Assembly: GCA_013433145.1 (NCBI GenBank)
Contig: CM024183.1
Coordinates: 6,429,703-6,493,702, forward strand
Reading direction: 5' to 3'
Origin: Ascaris suum
Lineage: Eukaryota > Nematoda > Chromadorea > Rhabditida > Ascarididae
DNA length: 64,000 nucleotides
Under the pieces are notes generated by a model. That model had not been told where the DNA came from and did no database searches. It saw only the letters and a program-made list of their open reading frames with translations. Below are positions 24,595-38,427 of this stretch, piece after piece (positions within the stretch are counted from its first letter, which is position 1; every line of letters begins with the position of its first letter). The translations under genes and the position numbers were made by a program.

Positions 24595-27500
24595 TTCATT
24601 AAGCAACCATACGTTAAACATTCAGAGCTAACTACAGGGTATCCAACGTTGGCGCTTTCAATTCGTTAAAGGCATCCAGTTCAGAGGAGGCGGTATTTAC
24701 ATATATGAGAAATTGTAGTTGAAAAACTTCAGCATTTTGTATTTCAAAGGCAATAAGTGTTGGAGTTAGCCAGCATGCTTTCGACAGCTTTTGAATAGCC
24801 ATTTACAGGAAGCCGCAATTATGAAATTGCTTCCTATGCATAGCATTAATGCTTAATTTGCCATAGGGTCGTTAATCGGTGCAACTGCTTTTGTTCGGAG
24901 TCATGAGTTAGTGCTCACCTACTATCTATGAGTCATAAGACGTCACTGCATGAGTCATGACATCGTTGCCTGTGCTTGCCTATGAGAAAAATAAGTCGCT
25001 TGTGATTGGATATTCAGATTTCTTGATGATAATCTAGCCGGAAGTAACCGAGAAAAAAAATTGACAGTAACTTCGAAGGTGAAATACCTCATCTTTGCGG
25101 CCGGAACGACCGCGAAGATTTGAAGGGAAGAGGGGATGGAAGGGAAAGATTGTTTGGTTTATTCTTAGCATATGATATTAAAGACGAATGTTAAGAAGGT
25201 GCAACTTCCATTAGTATAGAGCACCGATATACTTGCAAAGCAGTTTTTCATCAAACGGTGTGTAGAGAAAATGGCTGCAAGTTTTACGTACTGCTGAAAT
25301 ATAAAATAGTGTACTATAAATAAACCCTATTGAGCATCACTATAGACCTGAACAAATTCGCATAGCATTTTTAATGAGTAACTTTACATGCTTAGATTAT
25401 TGTTGAGCTTAAGTTCTCGACACCTAAAACAATGAGCTTAGTTTCATGTACAGTCCTACCCGTGTGGGAGTTTTAAAATTTTTGCATTGAGATTGCAAAA
25501 GATTGCAAAAAATTGCAAAAATTGCAAAAAAGATCAATGCAAAAAGATTCATATATTCAGAGCAATATTGCGTAGATGAATGGGAAAATTTCGTCGTTTA
25601 GTGACTACGAATTGCGTTGATTTTGAAGGTTTTTTTTTGGGGGGGAATTTTCTCATCATTGGATATTCTCTTTACTTTTTTCCCTCTTGAGAAGTTGACC
25701 TTTTGAATTCTTTTATTTTTTTCAAATTTAATCTGATTTTATATAATTTTAGAGGAATCGTTGCTGGAGAATTTCATCTCCTCCATCGATTTCTTTAAAA
25801 AGTTGACCCGTTTGAAATTTTTCATTTCCGTTTTTTTTTCTTCCGAAAACCTCTTTTTTTGTTTGAAAAGAAAAATTTCAATCTTATATTAAAGATTTTT
25901 TTCTCATTAGTAAATCTAAAGCTTTTTAGATGCAAATAGGCGAATGCCTATACATTGCAATTTACATTCCTTTAATCTTAGTTTATTTCTCAAACAGCGC
26001 AAAAAAAAAATACATTATAAAAAGAATTCCATCTATGAGTCGAAGTGAGAAATACTTTTACTGCTAGAGCATAAAAATTTACATAATTATTGGAGTTTTT
26101 TTATATAACTCCAAAAAAGCGAATGAATTTTTCTTTTTTCATTTCAAAATTGAAAAAAAAATTCCCTTAGGAATTAATATTCATAAATAATAATCAAATT
26201 AATATTGGTGCATAATTTTAATGCCTCTATTTGCCTATTGATTTGCTTCATTAAATTGGTTAATGGATATTGCCTTTAATAAAATGCCTATTTAATATTT
26301 CTTCGTAATTAGCAAATAATTCTCATCTTATTGTTTGAAAAGGAGATTAAATTTCACAAACGGGTTGACATTTGATCAGCTAAATTGTTGTTGAGCAATT
26401 CTCCTTAAATGCCTTAAATCGATGCGGAATATTTGATAGTCGCATTTTGTGAATATTCCTATTAGCTCTACAAATCCGTCAATCTATTTTCGATTTCTTC
26501 TAAGCGCTACGAAATATGTAAATTCCAGAAAAGGTGTAGCGGAGAATATAAGCCTAAAATATTGCAAAATATCAGGTATCAGGTAAAATAACCTATCTTT
26601 ATCACATTTTATCTATTTACTCTTGAAATGTAAATTTTTCTTATTGTTATTTTATCGATTTGCCAGTAATCTGACTCCATAATAACATCATATAAATCGA
26701 TGAAAAAGTTTCTACGTTCTAGAGCATCTGAGGAGGCTAATGCATCCAAAAATGAGTTGCATTCTATTTCGGCGCTGCAAATCCAATAAATTTCTCTCTA
26801 CGCTCGACGAAAAATTCATTTCATGCAACTCTTTGGATGGATCGTTTCATATTCAAATGCGAAACTCATCTGCAATAAAAATTAATAAATAAAAACTATT
26901 GATAAATGAAAAACTGCCAAAGAAAAAAAAAACTCGTTAAAAATATTTTTTTATTAGCATTGAAAATGTTTGAAAAATACTTTATAGAATTGTAATCTAT
27001 CGATTTGCACTAAAAAAAAAAAAACGATTCTAAATGTTGTATTTGATAAGTCTATTTTCCCAAAGATTATTATAGATTATTTACGCTCTCAATTTTCTCA
27101 ATTACGAATTTCTCTCAGATGAAAAAATTTTTTTAAACGAAAACGTTGAAGAAAAAAAAAAAATCATAGAAGAGATCCGATGTAAACAGATCCAACTATT
27201 TGATGTCACAACTTTTTATTTATTATACACTTCTATGAATTTATTTTGCAAATTGCATTATAACCATTGAGGTCATTATGTGAATATATTTGAGTCTACC
27301 TAGTTTAAACCTCAAAATCACTAAAGCTTTTGACAAGATTTATTGGCATAACGTACGTTAGACTTCTATACCGTATAAGTTTCAGCATCTATACCGTATT
27401 CAACGTTGATCCTTTATTATTGTCGAAAAACTTTCATTATTTCACGATGATAGGTGAAGCATTTTATAAGAGTCGGATAGGAGAAAAACGTTTTTTTTTT

Positions 27501-28337
27501 TTTAATGGAAGAATTTTGCTGGCGATTGGATCGATTTAAATATGAACAGAGAACATGAAGATCTTGCAATATCTTCCTTTATCGCTAGCGTAATCGATCA
27601 ATGATATGAGCGAGATGTAAAAATGCATAACTTCTCAATTCCTCTGATATATTTCACCAATCGTTTTTCTTTTTTTTTTTTTTTTTTTTTGTTTTTCAAA
27701 AATTAGTTTGATTTAGAAAAAAAGAGAAAAACAAAAGGCAATTTATTTAATTGCTAAATAATCGGCCCCTTTTTACTTTCGTGGGAAAAAAAAAGTTCCA
27801 AACTTTGTAGTGTTTTGCCATAAATTTCAATAGTTTCCTATTCAAAAATTGTCTAATTATAGTTCAAATTTCTATAGTAGTTCATTGAATTGATGCGGAA
27901 ATATTCTCCATTTTCGAAAAAAAAAAACAAAAAATTGAAAACAAAAAAAAAATCCCGATTAATTTTCACGAGAACGTTCGCATTATTTAATTATCCATAA
28001 GTATTGATAGAGAAATTAATGTTGCTGACGTACAAAAGAAATCATATACAATGGCGAATAATTGAAGGAAATTTGGTGGTTATTATATCGGTGGAAATTG
28101 TACACATAGAACGGTAATAATTATTGATTTTAATGCGAAGTGTGTTGAAAAAAAAAAAAGAAAATATTGGATTTTTTTTTTGTTTTCAATCTGTGTAAAA
28201 ATATATTAAAGAAAATACTTTTCTGCACTTAATGATCTGGAATTCATAGACGATACAACATATATTGCATATATGTGTTATAAATTTATGCATATATCTG
28301 TTATATATTTATGAATAAAAGCACATCAATAATCATA

Positions 28338-28526
<189 letters not shown>

Positions 28527-30440
28527 ATAAAGAAATGCAAAAGCCAATATCTATCAATAGGAACGGAAATAATCAACTAACAAATCATTTAATTAAATTT
28601 CAGAAAAGTGGAATCCCAATTTGGAATGAGAGTGTATTAGGACAGCGATAAATTGAAGCAAAAAACGGGGCAAAAGGAAAACTTTGCCTCTTAATCGACA
28701 ACGAAATGCTTCCGTCGTTGCTTTTCGCTTTGCTCAATCGTTCTTTCATTGGTGTTTTTTTTTTTCTTTCTTTCTTCCGTTCTCTTCTATTCACTATTGA
28801 ATCGCTTGAAAACTTAAAAGGAATCGATACACTAGAAGGGGGGGGGGGGGAGAGGGAGGGAGAGGGAAGCAATTCTGACTACCTCCCCCTGTCTCCGGAG
28901 TCTGCTGGAAAAATTACTGACGATGCCCTTAGCTTTCATTTTTCATATTACAACAGCGCTCGTAAGAGGTGGAAAAAAGATTTTCTATGGCTATTCTACG
29001 ATCCAGAAAATTTCAAGCCTTAAATTAATACTGTAATAATCCTGAACACTTGTTTAGCTTCATCAATATTTTCTCATAATGGCCCAATAGAGCCTAGCAT
29101 ATCCAAAAATTGCTCAAAATGAATGAACGCATATTTATTTCTTAATTGCTTTCAATAGCATGTAATACAGTCATAAAATAGACATAAAGAATATCTGCAT
29201 ATTCAAAAATCCATCTTTGCAACCAAGAAGATTTGTTCGTTCTCGTATAAAAATTGAAAGAAACTGATGACTTTTCTCTAGTGTAACAAAAAACCTACAA
29301 GAACACTGCACATTAGATTATAACGGCGTATTTATGCAATACATCATCGAAGATTTTTAGCTGCAACAGAAGAAACATATCGGAATATTTTGAATTTAAC
29401 GCTTTCATTGGTTAAAAATGAAACAATTTCTTGGAGAAAAAAATTAGCGAAAGGAAAGGATAAATACTGAAACGAAATAAAACTCCATGAAGTTGATATG
29501 CTATGTAGATTAAATTTAAATTCCACCCAATGACGTCATTTAATTGTATGGTCGAAATTTGCAAAAACAAACATGAATTATACCTAATACAGCTTCCTAT
29601 AAAATCGTCTACTCAAAGAAGTAACGAAAATTTTTGCTCGATTAATCACATTGCAAAGTTCTCAAGCAAAATTTTCATTTAACTAATTGCATTGCAAAGT
29701 TCACATATGCAAATTAGCTATCACTTTCATAGATCAATAACTCATCAAGACAGGATCACTCATAATGAACAATCACGCATGCTATAGTGCCTATTTCAAT
29801 ACGTCTTTTTTTTGCACTTCTTATTTAAATTTATATTTTTATTTGCATATTTAAATAACCTGTATTTTTAAATAATTTGGAAAATTTGAATAAAAACAAA
29901 TATATGCATATTTATTTGGATAAGAAACGCTCGTAGAATTGTCAAATATTGAAATCAATGAAATTACAAGAAAATCTATGAACAGTGTCGTATCCTAAAT
30001 CTCATTGAATATTTAGGTCGACTATTCGATGAGATTAAAGATACGCGAAAATAAGAACGAACTCATTTCAACCATCTTAGCAGGCTTCTACCGAACCTTC
30101 ACCCACCTCCTTCTACCTCCCTTATCTCTTCTCGTATTTCTTCTCCAACTATAATAACACCTGCAGTCGCATAATATGTTCCAACATTTCAACTTTATCT
30201 TAATGCTGTGAGCGTCGTTATTGCGTTTTACATGAAAATGAGCGCTCAACGATTAATGATTGATTGCAGTGGTACTTTTATACCATTTCAAAACGACTAC
30301 CATAGCCGCATCCGTTTGTGATGAATATTACGCACAAATGCAAAACGATGAATTTTTGGAGTGAGGTAAGAAAATATTTGCATATGGGAAAGTACAGCTT
30401 AATTCACACAAATAAAATCGTTCATTCTCATCAAAGGATT

Positions 30441-30530
30441 GCCAAAAGCGCCTTACTGCGCTTACCATCTGCCAAAAGCGCTTTATTGCACTTTTCATTT
30501 GCCAAATATTCCTCATTGCATTCATTATTT
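30441..30530. repeat. degenerate 30-bp minisatellite, 3 units
   Basis: Three 30-bp units begin GCCAAA at 30441, 30471 and 30501. In the plus frame they read AKSALLRLPS, AKSALLHFSF and AKYSSLHSLF; the minus frame is open too, with FWQM repeats. Confidence 0.75.
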
Positions 30531-31207
30531 CTTCACAACCGACAAATGCAAAATGCAAAATACTGCGCTACGATAACGTCATATTTATGCGTATACATGA
30601 GTATAAATCCATTTAAACGTATATTTGGCACTTTTAATTCGCTAATAGCAAAGAAATTTGATAAGTATAATATATACAATGATGTAGTTCTGCAATAAAC
30701 TGCTCAATCCTCTTTTCCATGTTAGTCTTCCAGGAGGTGACCTTTCTATTGTCAGGAGATAACAGAACTAGCCCTAACTACGTGGTTGTTGTTGTGCAAT
30801 TTATAAAGTTCGATTTGGATAATCTTTGCGCTTCATAAATATTTCTCTATAGATCACGAAAGAATAAAGTAAGAAAAAATACGCAAAAATAAAGTAAGTG
30901 GAAATTTCATAGTATTATTCTCATATAGCACTCAGAGAACCTCATACATTTTACTCAAAACAAACTTGACTAGATTTCTCTTTTTCCGCATTGATCAAAT
31001 TCCATACGGAATATTTTTAGGTGAGACTTTATCAATGTTTCATTTCGTGTAATATTTCTCCAACGATTCCCCATCATTTCATAGCATCATTAAGTAGGTT
31101 CATACGCTTTTTAGTTATCAGTGAATACAGCGAAACATCATTGCTTTCCGGCTTTTGTGTCGATCGCTGAGAAGAAGCTATTAGCAGATTGTGAGTCAGA
31201 AACGTAC

Positions 31208-31269
31208 CCCTTTGAAGTGCCGGTATTGCATCCACGGTCGAATCTAATGTCGAGGATATTTCCACTCGG
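31208..31269 (-). CDS. candidate internal exon of the unknown minus-strand gene
   Basis: A 62-nt open stretch after TGAACAG and ending at a GTACGT donor reads RVEISSTLDSTVDAIPALQR. It enters in phase 2, matching the candidate at 33645-33683. The plus strand of the same stretch (31122-31302) is also open with usable splice sites, so the strand is unsettled. Confidence 0.25.
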
Positions 31270-32761
31270 CTGTTCACAAGTGATAGCAGTTGGATTTGAG
31301 AGGTGACTAGATGAAAGAGGTTTCCTGAGCTCTTTCCGGAAGGAAGACGCTGCTCAGCATATCATGAATTGTAGCTTGAGCGTTTCCTTCATTACGGTGG
31401 GTGCTATCTGTTCATTTATTTTAAGCATAACATGAGCAAAACGATAACATTTTAAGGTGGAAAAACTGCATAGCCAATTGATTAGCCGCTTTCCTATTTC
31501 AAACCGCTCAGCCTTAAAGAAAAACGAATGATTCTTACAAAAGAATGGCCAGGTTAATTAAAACATGAAAGGTTTATTTCGATGCATTCATTATTTGCTA
31601 GCAGCTTATGAAAATCGTTAAGCTGATGAGAAAGAACGCAAAAGCATGCTTCATGCAAGCCACTAAGAAACATTTGTAACGAATAGGCGGGGAAGCATAC
31701 AAAAGGAATCGGCATACTTCTCCGTCTATTTCTCAACACCTGTTTCACACTTTCTCCATTTATTTATTTCTTACAGATATCTCAACCTGGAGCAATTTTA
31801 ATCGTAATATAGAAAATATTTGAAATCCATGTTGGATGTCTTGCAGGAAAGCAGAATGCAAAAAAAAAAACAACTGAAATTCACTACAAAACATTTAGTG
31901 CTCCCAAATAGGCAAATGATGTATCGTACCGATAAAATATAATCGGAATTCGGCATTTTATACGTGCAGAAGATTTTTAAGGCAGATACTATCAACGACA
32001 GCGATCCTGGAAAAGCGTGACATTCTAAATCGAAACTCCAGTAGTGAGGAATATGACTAGGATCCCGATAGACCTCGAACGGAGGAAGTAGGAGAACTCA
32101 TAGCAGATGCCGCATAAGCAAGAGACAGTAATCTCTGTGCCGTTATGAATAGGAAGTAAGTTAAAGCGGCGAAGAAAAATTAAGCATCTATAAGGCTTGA
32201 TTTCTGAGAACAATTTGAAAAGTTTTCCGACAAGCCGGAGCAAGATATGCTTTCAGACTCCACTTATCTCGATCGATCGGCGTCATAAATTGCCAACATG
32301 TGTTGATTTCATAATAACTTTGGCAGATACGAGCGAGGATTTTATAAGACTTAAGTGGTATTTCATCAGAAGCGAATGCTGCCATTAATCTTCCATAAAG
32401 AACTAACTTTGCTCATCCAACTGTTTGTAAGATCCAAACTTGAGCGATGAGAATGTAATCAGACTGACTGTAAAATATGCACAATTTTTGAGTGTATTTA
32501 AACACCGTTAATCTCCATCCAAATTTATGGAATAAATTCCACATAAAAGTTGAAGTGGAGCAGCAGCTTAAAGTGCGACTCTTAGCAGCCAAATTTTGTA
32601 ACTCTAGCTTCAACGCTTTCAGCGCTAAAATTGCATATAAATATATAAACTCATAGACAAGATCATGCGTTAAATTTAATATGCAGCTCTATGAAAGTAA
32701 TATTTTGCATATGATAATCTACTTGTGTTTTCATCTGTCTAAATATTGTATAGAAAATTAA

Positions 32762-32763
<2 letters not shown>

Positions 32764-32855
<92 letters not shown>
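32764..32855. repeat. (TA)n array, 92 bp
   Basis: TA repeat with two short phase breaks near 32802 and 32812. Confidence 0.98.
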
Positions 32856-32858
<3 letters not shown>

Positions 32859-33644
32859 CGTACATATTAGAAATAAGTTTTATGCTTCAATTCCTATCGA
32901 ATACTAAATAGTACTCAAAAATAAACTCATTTTCATTGCAAGTTTTCTTTTCTTTCTTTTTTTTTTGCAACCTTCATGCTATTTTTATTTGTTGAAATTC
33001 AATCGTATGTAAACGTTTTTTTTTTCATCACATATATCTAATGGTTCTTCTAAAACTTTCAAATGGAAATAAATAAAAAAAAGAAGAAAATGCTTTTTAT
33101 TTTGAATGTACCAATAATTACAGGTATACTAAATACCGTAAATGTTGAAATATTATTCATTTATCTTATTAAAGCATATGCTTTGATTATTTGAGATTTC
33201 GAAACGACGCCACCACCCCCCCCCCCCCTTCTTGATCCCATTTCGCGCCGGTGAAATCATAATTGATAATAATCTTACCTCTATTTTTTTAATATTATTT
33301 TCTATTCCACTCAAGCGTAATTATTTACTCTGAGGAATCCATTTTCATATAAGACACTCACACGTTGGAATTAGTGGCGCTAACATTATCGACGCTTTTT
33401 GGCACTTTCATCTTGACCACCCTCCTTTCCTCTCCTCCCCTTCATTCCCCTTCCCTCGCCTCTCCCCTCCCCCCTCCCCACCTTCCCAAGAAAATTGCAT
33501 GATTTTCCCCTTGTAAAACATGTCTATGTTATATGACTTAGTTGGATATATATGAAAAAAATCCGATTATTCCTATTCTTTTTTTTGTTGTTTGTGCATA
33601 AAATATCTCATGCATTCTAATTAAAGTGTCAGGAGGAGGCTTAC

Positions 33645-33683
33645 TCGTTTGACGCCACATCAATATCGCCAAAGTAATCTGAG
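33645..33683 (-). CDS. candidate internal exon of the unknown minus-strand gene
   Basis: A 39-nt open stretch after TTATCAG, ending at GA/GTAAGC, enters and leaves in phase 2 and reads SDYFGDIDVASN. The phase is compatible with the exon at 38428-38630. It is too short for composition alone to prove it. Confidence 0.3.
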
Positions 33684-34689
33684 CTGATAAATTGATTTCA
33701 CTAATAGGTCTTAGGAATTATCCTGGGATATTGAGGATTTTCTCGCCATATGAACCCTAGAAACATCGAACGTCCTAACTCAGGATCTCTAATAATGATT
33801 GTTGAATCAAATCCTCAAAGTCGACGGCCTCCCACGTCGTCAAAGCGTAATAACTACTTCGCATCAAGCCTCCGCTAACTCTGTCGTGATCCGTGCACAT
33901 ATAGTGAGTAAATATCGATAAGTGCAGAAAAGTTGCTTGAAGCGATCAGATTTTCGAGCGCATACGATATCCTTAGCCTTTGTTCTAATACTTTTCGTGC
34001 TCTCCTCTTATATAAGTTTGCAAAGTTAGATTGCAAAAGCACATCATGGTGATATCGTTCCTACGCGTATGCAAAAGTATGTATTTGTCTGTCTGTATGT
34101 CTGTAGATGTCTGCATATGTTCGTATATGTCTGTGCAATAATTTCAACCCTTGGAAACCATTGAAACCAGAATTTTGAAAATTTATGGCAATACGATAGC
34201 ATTCTTTATCATATTTCACGGAAATTTATCAATTTAAACAAAAAAAATGCAATTATTGGCAACATGCCAAGTGCTTTTTTATTTCTCTTTTTTACTAGGA
34301 TGCAAAAAAAAAAGAAACGAATCTTTCGTAGAAAATTTTCTCAATTTAATTAAATTCTAAAACTACTAATTTGCATATTTATTATTCGTTGGTAATTTAT
34401 GAAATCGGTTGGTCGGATGAGACAAATATAAAAGTGCATATCGTTTTAGCTTCATTGATATATTTCTTCGCTTATTTCATTTCGTTGCTTTAGGAAACCA
34501 CTTAGGCGACAAATGTTATGCAATCTTTGCAATTATTCTTTTATTCTTTCCATTTTATGATCATGGAAAAGTGAAGGTCTTTCGGGCTCGTTGTAAAATC
34601 CACAACAAACTCCTCTCCTCCGACGAGGAACCCCATGAAATCCAAGACAAACCCCAATCAGTCAATAAAAAAATTGCTTGGACAGTTGA

Positions 34690-35314
34690 GATATACGAAT
34701 AGTCGAGTTCGACGATCCACGAATCAATGACCTGGAAGTGGAGTCTTCAGTCCTATCTGGTTTTGATCATCTCTACCTGAGTTCAGTACCTGACGACTTT
34801 CGGAGCCAACCTGCCGAGTTGCGCGCCCTTGAATTCGAAGATTTCCGAAGAAATTTCCGTCGAAAGTCGGAAGTTAAGTGTAGTATGCATCCAGGTTAAT
34901 CGTTGTCCATTGATAGATATGCAAACGATCGACTTGTTTATTTAGCGCACTAATCTATTCGCATATTAAGTAATGATTCATTTAGAAGTTGTTTAAATAT
35001 CAAACAAATAACTATAATAAATGAATATGTCATCTCTATGAGGATTAGTCTAGGAATATTTATGCCTGTGTTGATAATTTATATATTTGATTAAAATTCA
35101 CTCTGTCAGCGTCTATTTCATCGTTGATGGCTTTTCTCAACGAGTAATGATTATTAGAAACATTTGCCAACAATGACCACAGTAATACTTCTAAATGAAG
35201 TTAGAAGTTAATTATTATTAACTATCATTTTATTTATAGCGTTTTGAAATTAACGATGAAATAGAAAAGATGGGTAAAAGATACCCAAAACTGGTCATTG
35301 GGATCAATCGCTGA
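34690..35314 (+). other. GC-richer islet with open frames
   Basis: Two open pieces stand out against AT-rich flanks: 34690-34894 (EFDDPRINDLEVESSVLSGF and LRALEFEDFRRNFRRK, ending near a CAG/GTTAAT donor) and 35240-35314 (after TTTATAG, RFEINDEIEKMGKRYPK, then a stop). A different frame is open just upstream of the first (34571-34699). I recognise no family. It could be exons of a small gene or a decayed copy of one. Confidence 0.3.
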
Positions 35315-37814
35315 GGGGATCAGTGAGGTCAACGAGATCTACGTTGATCGGACGCTTATCGAAGTGGGCAATGCCTCTATTCCTCGTCCGTCACTCAGCA
35401 TTGCTTGTTGTTTTCTTCAGCGCGCATTTCGTCCATTCTTTTTTTGCTGACCCATCCCAACAACGCCTCTACTCTGACTGAAAGTAGCGTTGCGCTCTGC
35501 TTTCAGTCTTTCCTCTCCGTCAATAAATGCCTTTACCTATTTACGTTCAACATCTCATCGTTGTTATAGCACTTGTCCTATAACTACAAAATTGATGGTT
35601 ATTTTACTTAATAATTTGAATATTGAAATATATATACATATATCATTTTTTAAAATTAGTACTAATCGATTTTATGAGAAATAAGTGGAAATTAATCGAA
35701 ATTAGTGTTATTTGGTGAGTTGCAATAGTGCATAAGCCGCATCTCATAAGTATATAGGCTTAACGCTCGAAAATATTTACCTTCTACACCTGTGATTTAG
35801 ATCGCTTGACCTCATAGTGAAAATAACGGAGTGACTTGTGTAAATTTTCCCACTATAAATGAAAATGTACTATTTGGTATTCGATGAAAACTTCGATTAT
35901 GATGCTAAATCGAATCAGAAATCATTAACGAATTAATTCCAAATTTAATTTTGTTTGCTTACCTGATACGTTAAAATTCAACAATTCATTTCCTCAAACA
36001 ATACTTTCATCCTGAAACAATTCAACAAATGAAGCAATACTTTCATCGAGAATTACTATTTGAATGAAAATTTTCCATGAAGAGGAAAAAAAAATTCTCA
36101 ATTTAATTTCTAAATTCATATGAATATTAACCGTAATATTTATTAATTGTTTATCTAATTGGAGTAAAAAAAAAATTTAAATTATAGATTATAGAAGAGG
36201 ATTAGCTAAAGGAAAATTCGCCGCTATCAAATCTCTCTCGTAAAAAATTCGATGGTTTTTTTTTTGTTTTGTTGAATGAATCGATGTGTTATTGAATGGC
36301 GCCGATGATGAATTTTCACGATGTGTGCTAATCGCGTATATCGTCTCCTATCAGACCGTTTAAAGATTCTAGACGCTGAGAGAGAACATATAATAGTGAA
36401 GAGCATTTTATAAGTCACAATTTATGGCAATGATCTTATCGTTTCGATTGAATTCGATTTACTATTTCTTTTAGAAATTATTTTTGCATAAAATTTGCAT
36501 AAAATTGGTATTTTAATTTTAATTTTTATTATTATTATTATTTTAATTTTAATTTAGCAATATTATGCAAAATTACAGGTTATGAGCATTGCAAAAAAAA
36601 AATTTTGATTTTTATTTTATTTCCATTTATTTTTTTTTCTAATCGAAAAAAAAAACTCTCACTATGATTTATCACTTAATGGTTGTTTAATAATGTAGAA
36701 ATTGCAATTGCAATGAGACATTGCAAATAATATCTTAAAAGCGTATTGTATGTTTGTGGATATTTATTTTGCACTTTGTTAACATTATTGAATTGAAATA
36801 TTATCGAAAAATATATATATATTTAAAAATTACCGATTGCAATACAACTCAATTGAGCAATAGAAATTTCTTAATTAAGGAGAGTCAATAAATAAAATAT
36901 CATTTCAAATTTCATTTAGTTGTTCGAATTTCGATTTGAATTTCGTTAATTGTTTTAAATTCCGTTGAGTAGTTCAGAAAATTCGACTAACTTTTCGAGC
37001 AAATCGATTACATTGTACCTCATCGATGTTCTCGTCTTTTATGTTGCTCTTGAGGCAATACGAAGATAATTATGAGACCATGATGCATAATAAAATTGAA
37101 TTTTTTTTTTTTTTTTTTTGCTAATCAACGAGAAAATTCACCCAATTGCGCATATAAAATTCATGAACATTGCAACTTATTTTATTTCGAATCACTTCAA
37201 TTCTTCTATCAGTGGATGTGTTCCGTTTATCACCTCATATCAGTCGACAAACACCTTTTCTACTATATCTTATTTTTGGCCATATTATAGCTAGGTTCTT
37301 CCGTCAATGTTTTTTTTTTAGATCAGAATTTTCTAAATCGTTTTTCAATCGATATGCAAATTTTCTATTCTATATTATTTTTGCCATAATAAAGTCTCAT
37401 TCTATCTATTTTTAGCAAAAATCTTCTATAAATGCAAATTTGACGCCTAATTCTGCTAAGAATAGTCTTAATTAGAATATTATTAGTTCGTTTGAATGAA
37501 TTTTTTTCTAACGGTTCGATTTTTTTTTAAAATAGTTATGAGCATTTCAGTAAAAAAAAAATTCATCAATTTTATTCGTTTGTTTCAAAGTGGAAAATTA
37601 ATTTCTACATATTAGATGCTCATTTTATCATATTTATCGATATTAGCTGATAACGATTTCGAAAATGGCTATGAGGAATTTTTTTTTTTTTTTGCTTGCC
37701 ATATTTCAATTCTTTTTAGCTGATTTTTTAAAATCTTTTCTACAAGATTGAACAATTTTCGAACATCAAAGTTGCCACTTATTTCTTAAATCTCAAATTA
37801 AATATTTCAATTTA

Positions 37815-37860
37815 ATTTAAATATATATACTTATATTAAATTAAGTATATATATTTAAAT
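37815..37860. repeat. AT-only palindrome plus ACTTAAAT run
   Basis: A perfect 19-bp inverted repeat (37815-37833 with 37842-37860) around an 8-base loop, followed at about 37872-37905 by three or four TACTTAAA-like units. The only G/C is one pair per arm, so this may be simple-sequence decay. Confidence 0.75.
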
Positions 37861-38427
37861 TTATAACTAAATTAAATACTTAAATACTTAAATACTTAAA
37901 CCTTAAATCTTAAATGTCAAGATAATTTCAATTTTTTACTAATTGTATCAATGGTTTTTAATGTTCAATTTATTGGAATTTTTTTGAAAGAATTCCATAA
38001 AATTCTTTGAAAACCAATTGAAGATTGTGGAAATTGGAATAAGCAATATTCTCCTCACTAATCTGAAGAGTATTTAGGAGGATGAAATATCAGAAAAACT
38101 TGAAAGTGGATTTATCCTACCTAATAAAAATATTTTATCGTAGCGTTGCAAAAAAAAAAAAAAGATTTTTTTTTTACTAATGGCAATATTTGGTTTATCC
38201 ATATTTATAGTTTCGATAACAGTTGTGGTTCTTCGATGGTAATATTACCGGCAGTGATTTCTTTTTTTTTTTTTTGCACAACAATTATGTTTATTGGTTG
38301 TACCTTGTACTGAATACTTTTGGTTTTCTCGTTGAAACTTTCAGGCGAACGTGAAATTGATTAGGCTCTCCGATTGTAATTACATCTTTTGTCTTTCATA
38401 TTGAAATACGCTTTCTTTTCAACTTAC

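Noticed and set aside
30270..30313. Plus-strand mini-exon after ATTGCAG reading GTFIPFQNDYHSRI
   Set aside because: Too short, its donor (GTTTGT) is weak, and its neighbours in phase are themselves doubtful.
31122..31302. Plus-strand exon-like stretch (NTAKHHCFPAFVSIAEKKLL...) with AG and GT sites
   Set aside because: Overlaps the minus-strand candidate at 31208-31269. No plus-strand gene around it is supported, so it is kept only as an alternative.
35962..36008. Minus-strand segment between TTGTTTCAG and a perfect CAG/GTAAGC donor
   Set aside because: All three frames contain stops, so it cannot be an internal coding exon; at most untranslated.
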